8,799 bases of DNA from Candidatus Methanomethylicia archaeon (GCA_024464205.1 JANHAI010000034.1:1-8799); one strand, 5' to 3'. Shown: positions 1 to 6,269, counted from the first letter of the stretch. Notes: generated by a model not told the origin, from the letters alone. Numbers and translations are program-made.

Positions 1-34
1 GCCTGTATACTGGGCCGAACTATACTACCAGGGC
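1..34 (-). tRNA. tRNA 5' half, cut by the window edge (Asp- or Glu-like)
   Basis: Read on the minus strand from base 34, the sequence fits the start of a tRNA: a 7-base acceptor strand GCCCTGG, TA at positions 8-9, a D stem GTAT paired with ATAC around an AGTTCGGCCCAGT loop, then the first bases of an anticodon stem (AGGC). The anticodon and the 3' half lie outside the window. The GTRGTAT-AGT start and the long D loop resemble archaeal tRNA-Asp and tRNA-Glu, but the isotype cannot be read. A TATA-like box lies about 40 bases upstream. Confidence 0.7.
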
Positions 35-70
35 ACTGAATTGCGTCCCCGACATCTTCTTCTGAGTGAG

Positions 71-82
71 ATATAAAAATTT
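71..82 (-). promoter_or_regulatory. TATA box for the left-edge tRNA
   Basis: On the minus strand this AT-rich block reads as a box A element (TTTTTATAT) in otherwise GC-rich DNA. With the usual archaeal spacing of about 26 bases, transcription would start near base 49, giving a short leader before the tRNA 5' end at 34. The rest of 35-213 shows no credible gene. Confidence 0.45.
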
Positions 83-213
83 ACCTGAGCGCTCATCTGA
101 GGGTCTTTTGGGCTGCAATGCATTACGATCTCGCGCGTCAGCATCCTCATTCAAGGCAATCTGGTATGGGGTTCGTCGATGCCGGTCGCCCGGCCGCATC
201 ATGCAGCGGGCCG

Positions 214-1186
214 TCATTTGCCTCTCGCCAGGTAATAACGGATGCCGCCATGCAACATTACCTCCAATTTCCCCTCGCTGACCAGTCTCTCGACAAGTCC
301 CCACTCCCCTCCTGCGCTACTGACGAAGATCGCCAGTGCCTCCTCCCTGAGCGGGTGCACTGCAGCAATGCCAAGGATCTCCCCCTCGAGGTCCCCCGAG
401 CCCACATACGGGAGGTCGCCTTCATGCTCCGCGATCACCGCCGCCCTGCCTCTTCCGAGGTTCTCCTCGAAGATACGGAGGGCAGACCTGAGTTCCGCAT
501 CCGAAGGGATTCCTGCCGATGCCTCTGCGGGCGGCCTCGTAACGGTTGAAATGTACGCCTTCTTAAGGGGCCCCAATCCGCTCAAAAAATACGCTATGCC
601 TTGGACATCCTGCCCATGCCCTCCCACAAGCATCGTCTCGCTTATCAGATCCCCCTTGTAAGAGCTTGCGAACTCCGAGATCCCTCTTAGGACCCTCTCA
701 AGAATGAGGCCGCCATGAGGCCTGTTGACACGCCTCCAAGCCCCCACGTCTGTGGCGTCCACCTTGATCGAGACCAGATCCGCCTCTGCCAGATCTCCAA
801 CCACGTCCCCCCTCCACAGCAGGGAAGCATTCGTAATGACTGCGACAGGAATGCCAATCTCCTTCAAGAGGCGGATCGACGAGCCTATCTGGTTGTCCAG
901 TGTGGGCTCTCCGTCCGGAACAAAGGTGATGTAGTCGACTTTGCCTCCCGACGAGATCAACTGCCCATGCTTTTCCTGTACCTCTGAGAATACCGTCTTT
1001 GGATCAAAGAACCGCCTCCTCTCAATTTCGGGATTAGGCGTCCTGCCCGCTTGGCAATAAACACAGGAGTATGTACAGTGCTTTGCCGGTATGTTGTTTA
1101 CACCCAGGCTTACCCCAAGCCTCCTCGATCGGACCGGTCCGAACGCTATGCGATGCTGCGCCGTCCGACTAACCCCCGTCCCGCAT
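214..1186 (-). CDS. Radical SAM protein, COG0731 type, with an apparent 5' frameshift
   Basis: A radical SAM enzyme that should bind a [4Fe-4S] cluster and cleave S-adenosylmethionine; the substrate is unknown. Read on the minus strand, a FGPVRSRRLGVSLG segment leads to the cluster motif CTYSCVYC (1077 to 1054). The SAM-binding GEPTLD motif follows, and the C-terminal 70 residues look like a winged helix. This layout matches the COG0731 group of Fe-S oxidoreductases related to TYW1. The gene ends in TGA at 214-216. No ATG, GTG or TTG exists in this frame between the in-frame TAG at 1216-1218 and a TTG at 958-960, and that TTG lies downstream of the cluster motif, so it cannot start a working enzyme. 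Removing one G from the G5 tract (1173-1177) joins the ATG at 1186 to the frame (about 323 residues). Adding one G joins the ATG at 1205 instead (about 330 residues). The start given here assumes the first case. It is the last gene of a minus-strand cluster. Confidence 0.8.
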
Positions 1187-1215
1187 GCGCAACAGGAGAT
1201 TTCATAGCCAAAGGC

Positions 1216-1497
1216 CTAATGATCCTTTGGCTGCATACCTTTGAGCCTCTCAATCTCGCTCATTGCATTCTGCAGGTCATCCCTCAGCCTCTTTATCTGC
1301 TCTTCAAGCTCGCTGATCTTCTCCTCTTCTGCCTCAGGGACCGCCATGACTGGAGAATGAATCTTCCCGTCCTCCCCCATGTAGTAAGCGTGAGGCCCTC
1401 GGTCACACCTGCAGAAACCTATGTGCCTGTGCCTGCAGTCCGATCCTCTCCATGCACTCGGACCGCAATCCGCATCTTCATAATGGTGCCCGTGCAT
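1216..1497 (-). CDS. Small Cys/His-rich coiled-coil protein (DUF5320-like)
   Basis: A 93-residue protein of unknown function. The first half is rich in possible metal ligands: Cys11, Cys21, Cys29 and Cys31, with His at 2, 4, 5, 23, 25, 36 and 47. After a short Pro/Ala linker, residues about 57-88 are a charged heptad-type coiled coil (EEEKISELEEQIKRLRDDL and onward). This layout resembles DUF5320-type small proteins of anaerobic archaea and bacteria, though the assignment is from pattern only. The ATG follows the upstream gene's TAA by two bases, and a GGGGGTGA ribosome-binding site lies inside the end of that gene, which suggests translational coupling. It ends in TAG. The same frame then stays open into the radical SAM coding region, which is unusual. 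Confidence 0.75.
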   Translation of the reverse strand: MHGHHYEDADCGPSAWRGSDCRHRHIGFCRCDRGPHAYYMGEDGKIHSPVMAVPEAEEEKISELEEQIKRLRDDLQNAMSEIERLKGMQPKDH

Positions 1498-1499
1498 CC

Positions 1500-1688
1500 T
1501 TAGTCACCCCCTTTCTCTACCATCAGCTTGTGGTGGTACGAGCCCTCCCTCATCATGCTCGAGCCGCACTTCGGGCACTTCTCCTCCGCGCAAGGAACTC
1601 CTGCCCTGTGTGGAACTTTCTCCCCGCACTTGGGGCAAACGCAGTTACCTCCAGGTCCCAACCCTCTTCTTGCCTGCATATTATTCAT
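1500..1688 (-). CDS. Small double-CxxC zinc-ribbon protein
   Basis: A 62-residue protein with a Gly-rich start (RRGLGPGG) followed by [17 protein letters not shown] and EKCPKCG. The paired CPKCG knuckles are a classic zinc-ribbon or rubredoxin-like metal site, and the CPKCG-x-KVPH-x-GVPC pattern recurs in small proteins of anaerobic archaea. The function is unknown; a metal-binding or cofactor-delivery role would fit its partners. The ATG at 1688 was chosen because a TATA-like box centred about 26 bases upstream fits a leaderless message. A TTG at 1691 and another ATG at 1679 are alternatives. It is the first gene of the cluster with the coiled-coil and radical SAM genes, which points to a shared role. 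Confidence 0.75.
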   Translation of the reverse strand: MNNMQARRGLGPGGNCVCPKCGEKVPHRAGVPCAEEKCPKCGSSMMREGSYHHKLMVEKGGD

Positions 1689-1704
1689 CAATTAAGAGAT
1701 ATAT

Positions 1705-1726
1705 CCTAAAATTAATAAGCTTTATG
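1705..1726. promoter_or_regulatory. Divergent AT-rich promoter region
   Basis: An AT-rich stretch lies between the divergent zinc-ribbon gene (minus) and the S-layer-like gene (plus). On the minus strand TTATTAAT (1711-1718) sits at TATA distance from the ATG at 1688. On the plus strand the same block (AATTAATAAG) could direct a start near 1742, leaving a leader of about 65 bases before the ATG at 1809. Confidence 0.5.
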
Positions 1727-1808
1727 GCTGCGCTTGGGATTATGTGGGCGCGCCCATCCAGATCTATTTCGAATACGCTTAAGAGCAATGGGGGCGCGAT
1801 TCTTTAAC

Positions 1809-3551
1809 ATGAACCAGATCAGCCGATGTCAGAAAGCCGCCATCAAGATCGCCCTTTGCCGTTCCAGAAGCTCAAGAACGCCTCGGCACCTCATGGGCAC
1901 GTCACATGCCGCGGCAGTAGGCGCTTGCCTTGTAATGGCCCTCATGCTGCTGTCAAACATGATGATAGGATCTGTCTGCGCCCCGCTGCCTCCTGACCTT
2001 AGGGTTTCTTCGAACACACAGTCGCTCCAAGCTGGAGCCGAAAACGAGGTACAGTTCCAAGTCCTGAACTCGGGGGAAAACGTCGCAGCCTCAGTCTATG
2101 TGACGCTGAGCATACCAGCTGGGACAGGTGGGGCTTCAATGATCCTAATCGGCAGCGATGGCAGGTTCTTCCTTGGCAATCTGGGGGCGAACGAGAGCGC
2201 CGCGTTCAACGCTACCATCTACGTCAGCCCAACCGCCGCCGGAGGGCTCTATCAGGTAACGCTGACGCTCGCATACACCTACGGGACGCCAAGGAGCGAG
2301 AGCAGGCTTCTCGGTTTCCAGGTCCAGCCCATCAACGCGAAGGGGGCAATAATCACGGCTGAGATGCCCAGCAATGAGCTCGCCGCAGGCGCGCCCAACA
2401 ATCTGACCCTCAGGCTCACCAATGTTGGCGACGCCACAGCCTCGTCCGTAATTGTCTCCCTCGCCCTGCCCGGAGGCGCCTCCTCTGCCCCCCTCGCCCT
2501 GATAGGCAGCGACGGAAGGTGGACGATCCCGTCATTGGGGGCTGGCGAATCCCTGGACATTCCAGTTTCCGTCTACGCTTCCCCATCGGCAATCGGCTCC
2601 TTCTACCAGGCATCCGTTTCCTTGACGTACTCTGACTGGATAAAGGCGAAGCAGGAGACGAGGTCGATATACCTGAGCGTGCCGTCACAGGATCTCCCAT
2701 CCACAATGTTCGAGGTCTCAATATCCCCCCAGGAATTGAGGGCCGGCGCCATAAATGAGGTCCAACTTAGCATTAGGAACACGGCTTCTACTCCTGCGAG
2801 AACCGTCTCAATCTCGATCGCCCTGCCCGGGATGGGGGCGTCGACATCCCAATACGTGCTGCTAGGGTCCGGCAGCACATGGCAATTTGCAGCGATAGAT
2901 GGAGGGGAAGAGGTCCGCCTCAACCTCTCAATATTCGTCACCCCTGCCGCCTCAGGGACCGCCTCCTACTTCACCGTCACCGCATCATACACAGACGTCA
3001 ATTTCAAGACGCGGCAGCAGACGAATTACCTTGGGGTAATCGCGCGTGGATCTATCAACCTCGTGGTCCTAGGGACATCGACTTTCCCCCAGAAAGTCCA
3101 GGATGGGAAGCAGTTCTCGATGACCGCGACCATAATAAACTTGGGCACAGCTGCAGCGCAGAGCGTGATCTTCGCCCCAAGCGGCGCCCCTCAGCTGGTC
3201 CCTGCCTCGACAAGCAACATCTTCCTCGGCGATCTTGGGGTCAATGTCCCCTCCTCATTGACGCTCACCCTCATCGCCCAGAATGCCACTACAGGAGTTT
3301 ACAGGCTCAACTTGAGTTACACGTACAAGGACAGCCTCGGGCAGTTCTTCTCGAGCCAGCTGGAGGTCCCAGTACGGATAACGATCGACAACGCCTCGAC
3401 CTCATCCGCTAATGGTTCCAGCGGGTCAATTTTGGGAGCGCAAGGGGGAGGCCTGTTCGCAGCCGCCATCGCATCTGTGGCGATTGTGGGGATAATCCTG
3501 TACATATTGGTGAGGAAAAGGCGCCTCTCAGAGCCGAGAGGCAGCGTCTAG
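1809..3551 (+). CDS. Secreted, membrane-anchored protein with four Ig-like repeats (COG1361/CARDB-like)
   Basis: From the ATG at 1809 the protein has 580 residues. It has a basic N-terminal region, a hydrophobic segment at about 34-58 acting as signal peptide or anchor, and four tandem beta-rich domains of about 115 residues (about 61-172, 179-294, 299-410, 415-527). A Ser/Gly linker and a C-terminal membrane helix (about 548-571) capped by RKRR follow. The repeats share clear motifs: L(Q/R)AGA-x-NEVQ, then IGSDGR with GxLGAxES, then YxVTLTLxYT. This matches COG1361 S-layer-like or CARDB-type adhesion modules on the outer face of the membrane, with N-glycosylation sequons. The start is uncertain: ATG 1893 gives a cleaner signal peptide, and ATG 1788 and TTG 1734 are also in frame. 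It ends in TAG, 12 bases before the permease gene and in the same frame. It probably acts as the extracellular partner of that permease. Confidence 0.8.
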   Translation: MNQISRCQKAAIKIALCRSRSSRTPRHLMGTSHAAAVGACLVMALMLLSNMMIGSVCAPLPPDLRVSSNTQSLQAGAENEVQFQVLNSGENVAASVYVTLSIPAGTGGASMILIGSDGRFFLGNLGANESAAFNATIYVSPTAAGGLYQVTLTLAYTYGTPRSESRLLGFQVQPINAKGAIITAEMPSNELAAGAPNNLTLRLTNVGDATASSVIVSLALPGGASSAPLALIGSDGRWTIPSLGAGESLDIPVSVYASPSAIGSFYQASVSLTYSDWIKAKQETRSIYLSVPSQDLPSTMFEVSISPQELRAGAINEVQLSIRNTASTPARTVSISIALPGMGASTSQYVLLGSGSTWQFAAIDGGEEVRLNLSIFVTPAASGTASYFTVTASYTDVNFKTRQQTNYLGVIARGSINLVVLGTSTFPQKVQDGKQFSMTATIINLGTAAAQSVIFAPSGAPQLVPASTSNIFLGDLGVNVPSSLTLTLIAQNATTGVYRLNLSYTYKDSLGQFFSSQLEVPVRITIDNASTSSANGSSGSILGAQGGGLFAAAIASVAIVGIILYILVRKRRLSEPRGSV

Positions 3552-3563
3552 CTGGTCTTTAAA

Positions 3564-4781
3564 ATGCGGTCCTCGGACATCTTCAAGTGGGGAATGCGGG
3601 GGATAAGGCAGAGGAAGCTCAGGGCAGCCCTCACCATACTGGGCATAATGGTTGGCACAGCCGCCGTGATAGCACTCGTCTCCCAGACTGAAGGGATACA
3701 GGGGAACATCCTCGACCAGGTCAACCGCTTGGGCTCGAACACGCTGACCGTAAGGCCTGCTGGGGCCGCCATCCTCACGCAGGCCGACGTCGACAAGATC
3801 TCCCAGATGCCTGGCGTCGACTACGTCATTCCGCTCTCGACCGCCGCGGTAAGGATCAGCGGTCCAGGCTTAGTGAAGTCCTTTGCCGTGATAGGAGTGG
3901 ACCCTGCGCAGTTCTATGCGCTCGTCAACGACGCTGAGCTGGAGGAGGGGCGGCTGTACGAGCCGATAAGCTTCTCCGAGGTCGTCGTGGGTTATGAGGT
4001 CAAGCAGCCGCAGGACATGGTTGCCCCCCTCCTAAGCATCGACCAGTCAGTCACGCTCGAGTTCGGGAGCCTCTCGAACCCGTCGAGGAGGACCGTGCAG
4101 GTGGTGGGGACGATCGCCCCGTTCGGCTCCGCTGCCCTGATAAACGTCGACGAGAGCATCTTCATGTCCCTCAGGGCGGTGATGTCGACCTTCGGCAGGA
4201 GCAGCTACAGCCTGCTCTTCGTCAGGACCGCTAGCGCTGATGCCGTCGACAGCGTCGTCAGCAGCATCAAGGCATCCTACGGCAGCACCGTTAACATAAA
4301 CACCGTGAAGCAGGTGACCGAGACCGTGACCTCGATCACTAGCGCCCTGACGGTCCTGCTCGGGGCGATAGCGGGCATCTCGCTCTTCGTGGCTGGTATA
4401 GGAATCACCAACATCATGTTCGTCTCGGTCATCGAGCGGACAAGGGAGATAGGCGTCCTCAAAGCCGTCGGCTTCAAGCGGAAAGACGTCCTTTACCTCT
4501 TCCTCTCGGAGGCCGTCATCGTGGGCGCTGTTGGCGGCGCCATGGGCATAGCGGTGGGCTCAGCCCTCTCATTCTTCATCCCTGCACTTCTCTCGAGGGG
4601 ACTTGGGAGATCGCAAGTCATAGCGTCGGCCATCCAGTCCTTTGACTACGCCCCATCCATCAGGCCTGAGATGGTCGTCATGGTATTTGCCTTTGCCATG
4701 GCTGTAAGCATAATCGCGGGCTACTACCCTGCGAGCCGCGCCTCCAAGATGGATCCGGTCGTGGCGCTGAGGCACGAATGA
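3564..4781 (+). CDS. ABC transporter permease, MacB/FtsX family
   Basis: A 405-residue inner-membrane permease with the MacB layout. One N-terminal helix (about 19-42, in the RQRKLRAALTILGIMVGTAA region) is followed by a large extracytoplasmic core (about 45-255). Three C-terminal helices (about 262-285, 315-340, 369-390) form the FtsX domain. The loop IERTREIGVLKAVGFKRKDV and the C-terminal PASRASKMDPVVALRHE are hallmarks of the family. MacB-type proteins usually move conformational change across the membrane rather than a channel substrate, and they need an ATPase of the LolD/MacB type. None is in this window, so an unlinked ATPase is expected. The ATG has only a weak ribosome-binding site, which fits coupling to the upstream gene. 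The pairing of a COG1361 protein with this permease is common in archaea and suggests an envelope export or signalling complex. Confidence 0.9.
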   Translation: MRSSDIFKWGMRGIRQRKLRAALTILGIMVGTAAVIALVSQTEGIQGNILDQVNRLGSNTLTVRPAGAAILTQADVDKISQMPGVDYVIPLSTAAVRISGPGLVKSFAVIGVDPAQFYALVNDAELEEGRLYEPISFSEVVVGYEVKQPQDMVAPLLSIDQSVTLEFGSLSNPSRRTVQVVGTIAPFGSAALINVDESIFMSLRAVMSTFGRSSYSLLFVRTASADAVDSVVSSIKASYGSTVNINTVKQVTETVTSITSALTVLLGAIAGISLFVAGIGITNIMFVSVIERTREIGVLKAVGFKRKDVLYLFLSEAVIVGAVGGAMGIAVGSALSFFIPALLSRGLGRSQVIASAIQSFDYAPSIRPEMVVMVFAFAMAVSIIAGYYPASRASKMDPVVALRHE

Positions 4782-4824
4782 GTTTTAAAAAATATTAAGG
4801 TTAGCCCAGCCCTGCCGGGCGCGC

Positions 4825-5085
4825 CTACATTAGCCCTGCTTCCCTGATCGCGTTCACGAGCGTCCTCTTCGTGGGGCAGACGCCTATTATCCTGACGTCC
4901 TTGTCTATGACGATCGCCGGGCTCACCTTGAGGCCGTACTCCTTGGCCTTCTCCGTCGGGCCGCTGTGGACCTCGACCTCGATCCTGTCACCGTACTCCT
5001 TCTTGATCTCTTCCATCAGCTTCAGGACCAGCCTCCCGCCCGAGCACGATGGCTTCGACGTGAAGACCTCTATCTTGAGCGCCAA
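4825..5085 (-). CDS. Thioredoxin-fold small protein with degenerate CSGG active site
   Basis: An 86-residue thioredoxin-like protein: strand KIEVFTS, then the active-site loop PSCSGGR, a helix, a second strand (RIEVEV), and VSPAIVID holding the expected cis-Pro56. The usual CxxC is CSGG here, so only Cys14 remains at the active site. A second Cys70 sits in the GVCP motif near the end, shared with the neighbouring paralogue. It could use a one-cysteine mechanism, pair Cys14 with Cys70, or bind metal; this is inference. The start is TTG at 5085, two bases beyond the previous gene's TAG, with a GGGGGTG ribosome-binding site inside that gene. It ends in TAG, facing the permease gene end to end. 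It is the last of three tandem thioredoxin-fold genes. Confidence 0.8.
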   Translation of the reverse strand: MALKIEVFTSKPSCSGGRLVLKLMEEIKKEYGDRIEVEVHSGPTEKAKEYGLKVSPAIVIDKDVRIIGVCPTKRTLVNAIREAGLM

Positions 5086-5086
5086 C

Positions 5087-5347
5087 CTACTGCACCCCCA
5101 GCTCCCGGAATGCTGCGTCGAGCGTCTCCATGTCCGGGCAGACCCCCATCAGCATTATCCTGCCTTCCTCGAAGACCACTGCCGGGACCATGGTGATTCC
5201 GTACTTCTGGAACTCGTCGCACATGCCGATGTGCTTCACGACCTCTGCCTTCTTGCCGTACTTCTTGGCAACCTCGTCGGCTATCTTGAGGAGGTCTACG
5301 CAGCCTGCGCATGGCGGCTCCGCAGTGAAGAATTCCACCTTCACCAT
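5087..5347 (-). CDS. Thioredoxin-fold small protein with CAGC active site
   Basis: An 86-residue thioredoxin or glutaredoxin-like protein. Strand VKVEFFT leads to PPCAGC (Cys13, Cys16), a long helix, strand AEVVKHI, and MVPAVVFE with cis-Pro55. It has two further cysteines: Cys43 in GMCDEF and Cys70 in GVCPD, the latter matching the downstream paralogue. A redox-active disulfide reductase is the likely role, and the extra cysteines could form a relay or bind metal. The ATG at 5347 follows an AGAGGGG ribosome-binding site with a T-rich spacer. It overlaps no neighbour, and the downstream gene begins one base after its TAG, so the two are probably translated together. It is the middle gene of a thioredoxin-fold trio. 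Confidence 0.85.
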   Translation of the reverse strand: MVKVEFFTAEPPCAGCVDLLKIADEVAKKYGKKAEVVKHIGMCDEFQKYGITMVPAVVFEEGRIMLMGVCPDMETLDAAFRELGVQ

Positions 5348-5377
5348 AAAAACCCCTCTATTCCTGGGTTTCGGGCT

Positions 5378-5641
5378 TTACTTCATGAACTCCCTTTTGA
5401 GGATCTCCTTCATGGTCTCCTTGTCAGGCACCTTCCCGGAGAAAACGTTTTTGCCGTTTATGACAACGGCCGGGGTTGCCATTATGTCGTATTTGTCTGC
5501 CTCAGGGGAAAGTGCCGAAGCGTACTTCATGTTTACGTTCAGGTTGAGTTCCTTAGCCGCCTCAAGAACAACCTTCTCGGTCGCGCGGCATCTTGCGCAC
5601 GGGACCTCCCCGCCAAAAACATGCACAATATTCTCTGCCAT
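5378..5641 (-). CDS. Thioredoxin-fold small protein with CARC active site
   Basis: An 87-residue thioredoxin-like protein: strand NIVHVFGG, then VPCARCRATEK with Cys15 and Cys18, a helix, strand LNVNMKYAS, and MATPAVVI with cis-Pro57, ending in a helix KETMKEILKREFMK. It lacks the extra GVCP cysteine of its two downstream paralogues. A small-molecule or protein disulfide reductase is likely, with partner unknown. The ATG at 5641 was chosen for the GTGAT-type site just before it; an ATG at 5647 is also in frame. A strong TATA box at 5676-5682 sits where a leaderless or near-leaderless message would begin. It is the first of the three tandem thioredoxin-fold genes, downstream of arsR in the same direction. 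Confidence 0.85.
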   Translation of the reverse strand: MAENIVHVFGGEVPCARCRATEKVVLEAAKELNLNVNMKYASALSPEADKYDIMATPAVVINGKNVFSGKVPDKETMKEILKREFMK

Positions 5642-5674
5642 AACCATCACTTTATTTGAATAATGCGATATGTC

Positions 5675-5690
5675 GATATAAATAATTATC
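5675..5690 (-). promoter_or_regulatory. TATA box with overlapping GATA-N8-TATC inverted repeat
   Basis: On the minus strand this reads GATAATTATTTATATC. The TTTATAT core is a good archaeal box A, about 26-30 bases upstream of the first thioredoxin-like gene. The outer GATA and TATC arms form an inverted repeat over the box, which would suit a repressor such as the nearby ArsR protein. The promoter is well supported by spacing; the operator is a guess. Confidence 0.55.
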
Positions 5691-5745
5691 TGAACATGAG
5701 TGCCCGCCAACGCGGATCCTGCACTATCGGAGAATAAGCAATGAC

Positions 5746-6093
5746 TCAATCTCTGCCCCTATTGACCGATTCCTCGAGGAGCTTGGCGCTCTTCGAGAGC
5801 GATGAGATGTGGTCCAGCGCTATGGCGTCGACCTCTTTCAGCAGCTCCATCACCCTGGCGTTCCCGATCCTATACAAGGTCTTCTTCCCATCAACCCTCC
5901 TTTCGAGGATGCCTGCTTTGTATAGCAGATCGAGGTTCTTCGATACTGTGGACTGCGACCTCCCCAGGGCTGGGATCACCTCGCAGACGCACCGCTCGCC
6001 TCCCTTGAGCAGCTCGATTATCTCCAGCCTAACTGGATCAGAAAGCGCCTTAAGTATGGTGCTCCTGAGCTCAGTAAGATTGCTTTCAGGCAT
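5746..6093 (-). CDS. ArsR-family metal(loid)-responsive transcription regulator
   Basis: A 115-residue winged-helix repressor. The N-terminal part has ALSDPVRLEIIELLKGG, followed by ERCVCEV with Cys35 and Cys37, which is the alpha-3 ELCVCDL-type site of ArsR/SmtB proteins that bind arsenite, antimonite, cadmium or lead. The recognition helix is GRSQSTVSKNLDLLYKAG and the wing is LERRVDGKKTLYRIG. The family binds DNA as a dimer and lets go on metal(loid) binding. ATG 6093 is preferred over TTG 6102, and a TATA box (6125-6133) gives a leader of about ten bases. It sits about 100 bases upstream of the three thioredoxin-fold genes, same strand, and is divergent from the HtrA-type protease gene. 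Control of the thioredoxin-fold genes and of itself is likely, but inferred. Confidence 0.88.
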   Translation of the reverse strand: MPESNLTELRSTILKALSDPVRLEIIELLKGGERCVCEVIPALGRSQSTVSKNLDLLYKAGILERRVDGKKTLYRIGNARVMELLKEVDAIALDHISSLSKSAKLLEESVNRGRD

Positions 6094-6111
6094 TTTGACC
6101 AAGGATCAGTT

Positions 6112-6133
6112 CTATCCATAGATTATTTAAATA
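6112..6133 (-). promoter_or_regulatory. arsR promoter with small inverted repeat
   Basis: ATTTAAATA (6125-6133) is a strong TATA element on the minus strand, about 26 bases before a start near 6103. CTATCCATAG (6112-6121) is a nearly perfect inverted repeat just downstream of it, where an autorepressor could block transcription. The operator role is inferred from position only. Confidence 0.5.
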
Positions 6134-6226
6134 TGACACTGGCAAGGCTTTGCTCCCCTCTGTCCGTGAAAGCATCCGTACAACCCCTCCGGAAAGTGGC
6201 TATTTGGGCACCATTTGTTCACCATT

Positions 6227-6238
6227 AAGTTAAATAAC
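6227..6238 (+). promoter_or_regulatory. TATA box of the HtrA-type protease gene
   Basis: AAGTTAAATAAC is an archaeal box A in a GC-rich setting. The usual spacing puts the transcript start near 6258, just before the GGTGG ribosome-binding site at 6260-6264 and the ATG at 6270. The intergenic region 6094-6269 therefore holds two divergent promoters. Confidence 0.55.
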
Positions 6239-6269
6239 CATCTCTGAATTGATCAAGTTGGTGGAAAAA

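Noticed and set aside
118..661. Plus-strand open frames over the radical SAM gene
   Set aside because: They are antisense to a clear conserved protein and show no recognisable domain.
214..960. Radical SAM gene starting at TTG 960
   Set aside because: This start removes the CxxxCxxC cluster motif and the conserved FGPVRSRRLG segment, which are encoded in the same frame upstream.
1216..1218. TAG as a pyrrolysine codon
   Set aside because: TAG ends four of eleven complete genes in the window, and the protein before it looks complete; a frameshift in the G5 tract explains the missing start better.
1051..1709. Plus-strand open frames opposite the zinc-ribbon and coiled-coil genes
   Set aside because: The minus-strand frames have metal-binding motifs, coupling and ribosome-binding sites; the plus-strand frames have none.
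2279..3412. Minus-strand and alternate-frame ORFs inside the S-layer-like gene
   Set aside because: Low-complexity shadows of a GC-rich repeat gene; no motifs or start signals.
4871..5663. Long plus-strand frames across the thioredoxin-like genes
   Set aside because: They run antisense across three intact small genes with active-site and cis-Pro motifs in the right order.
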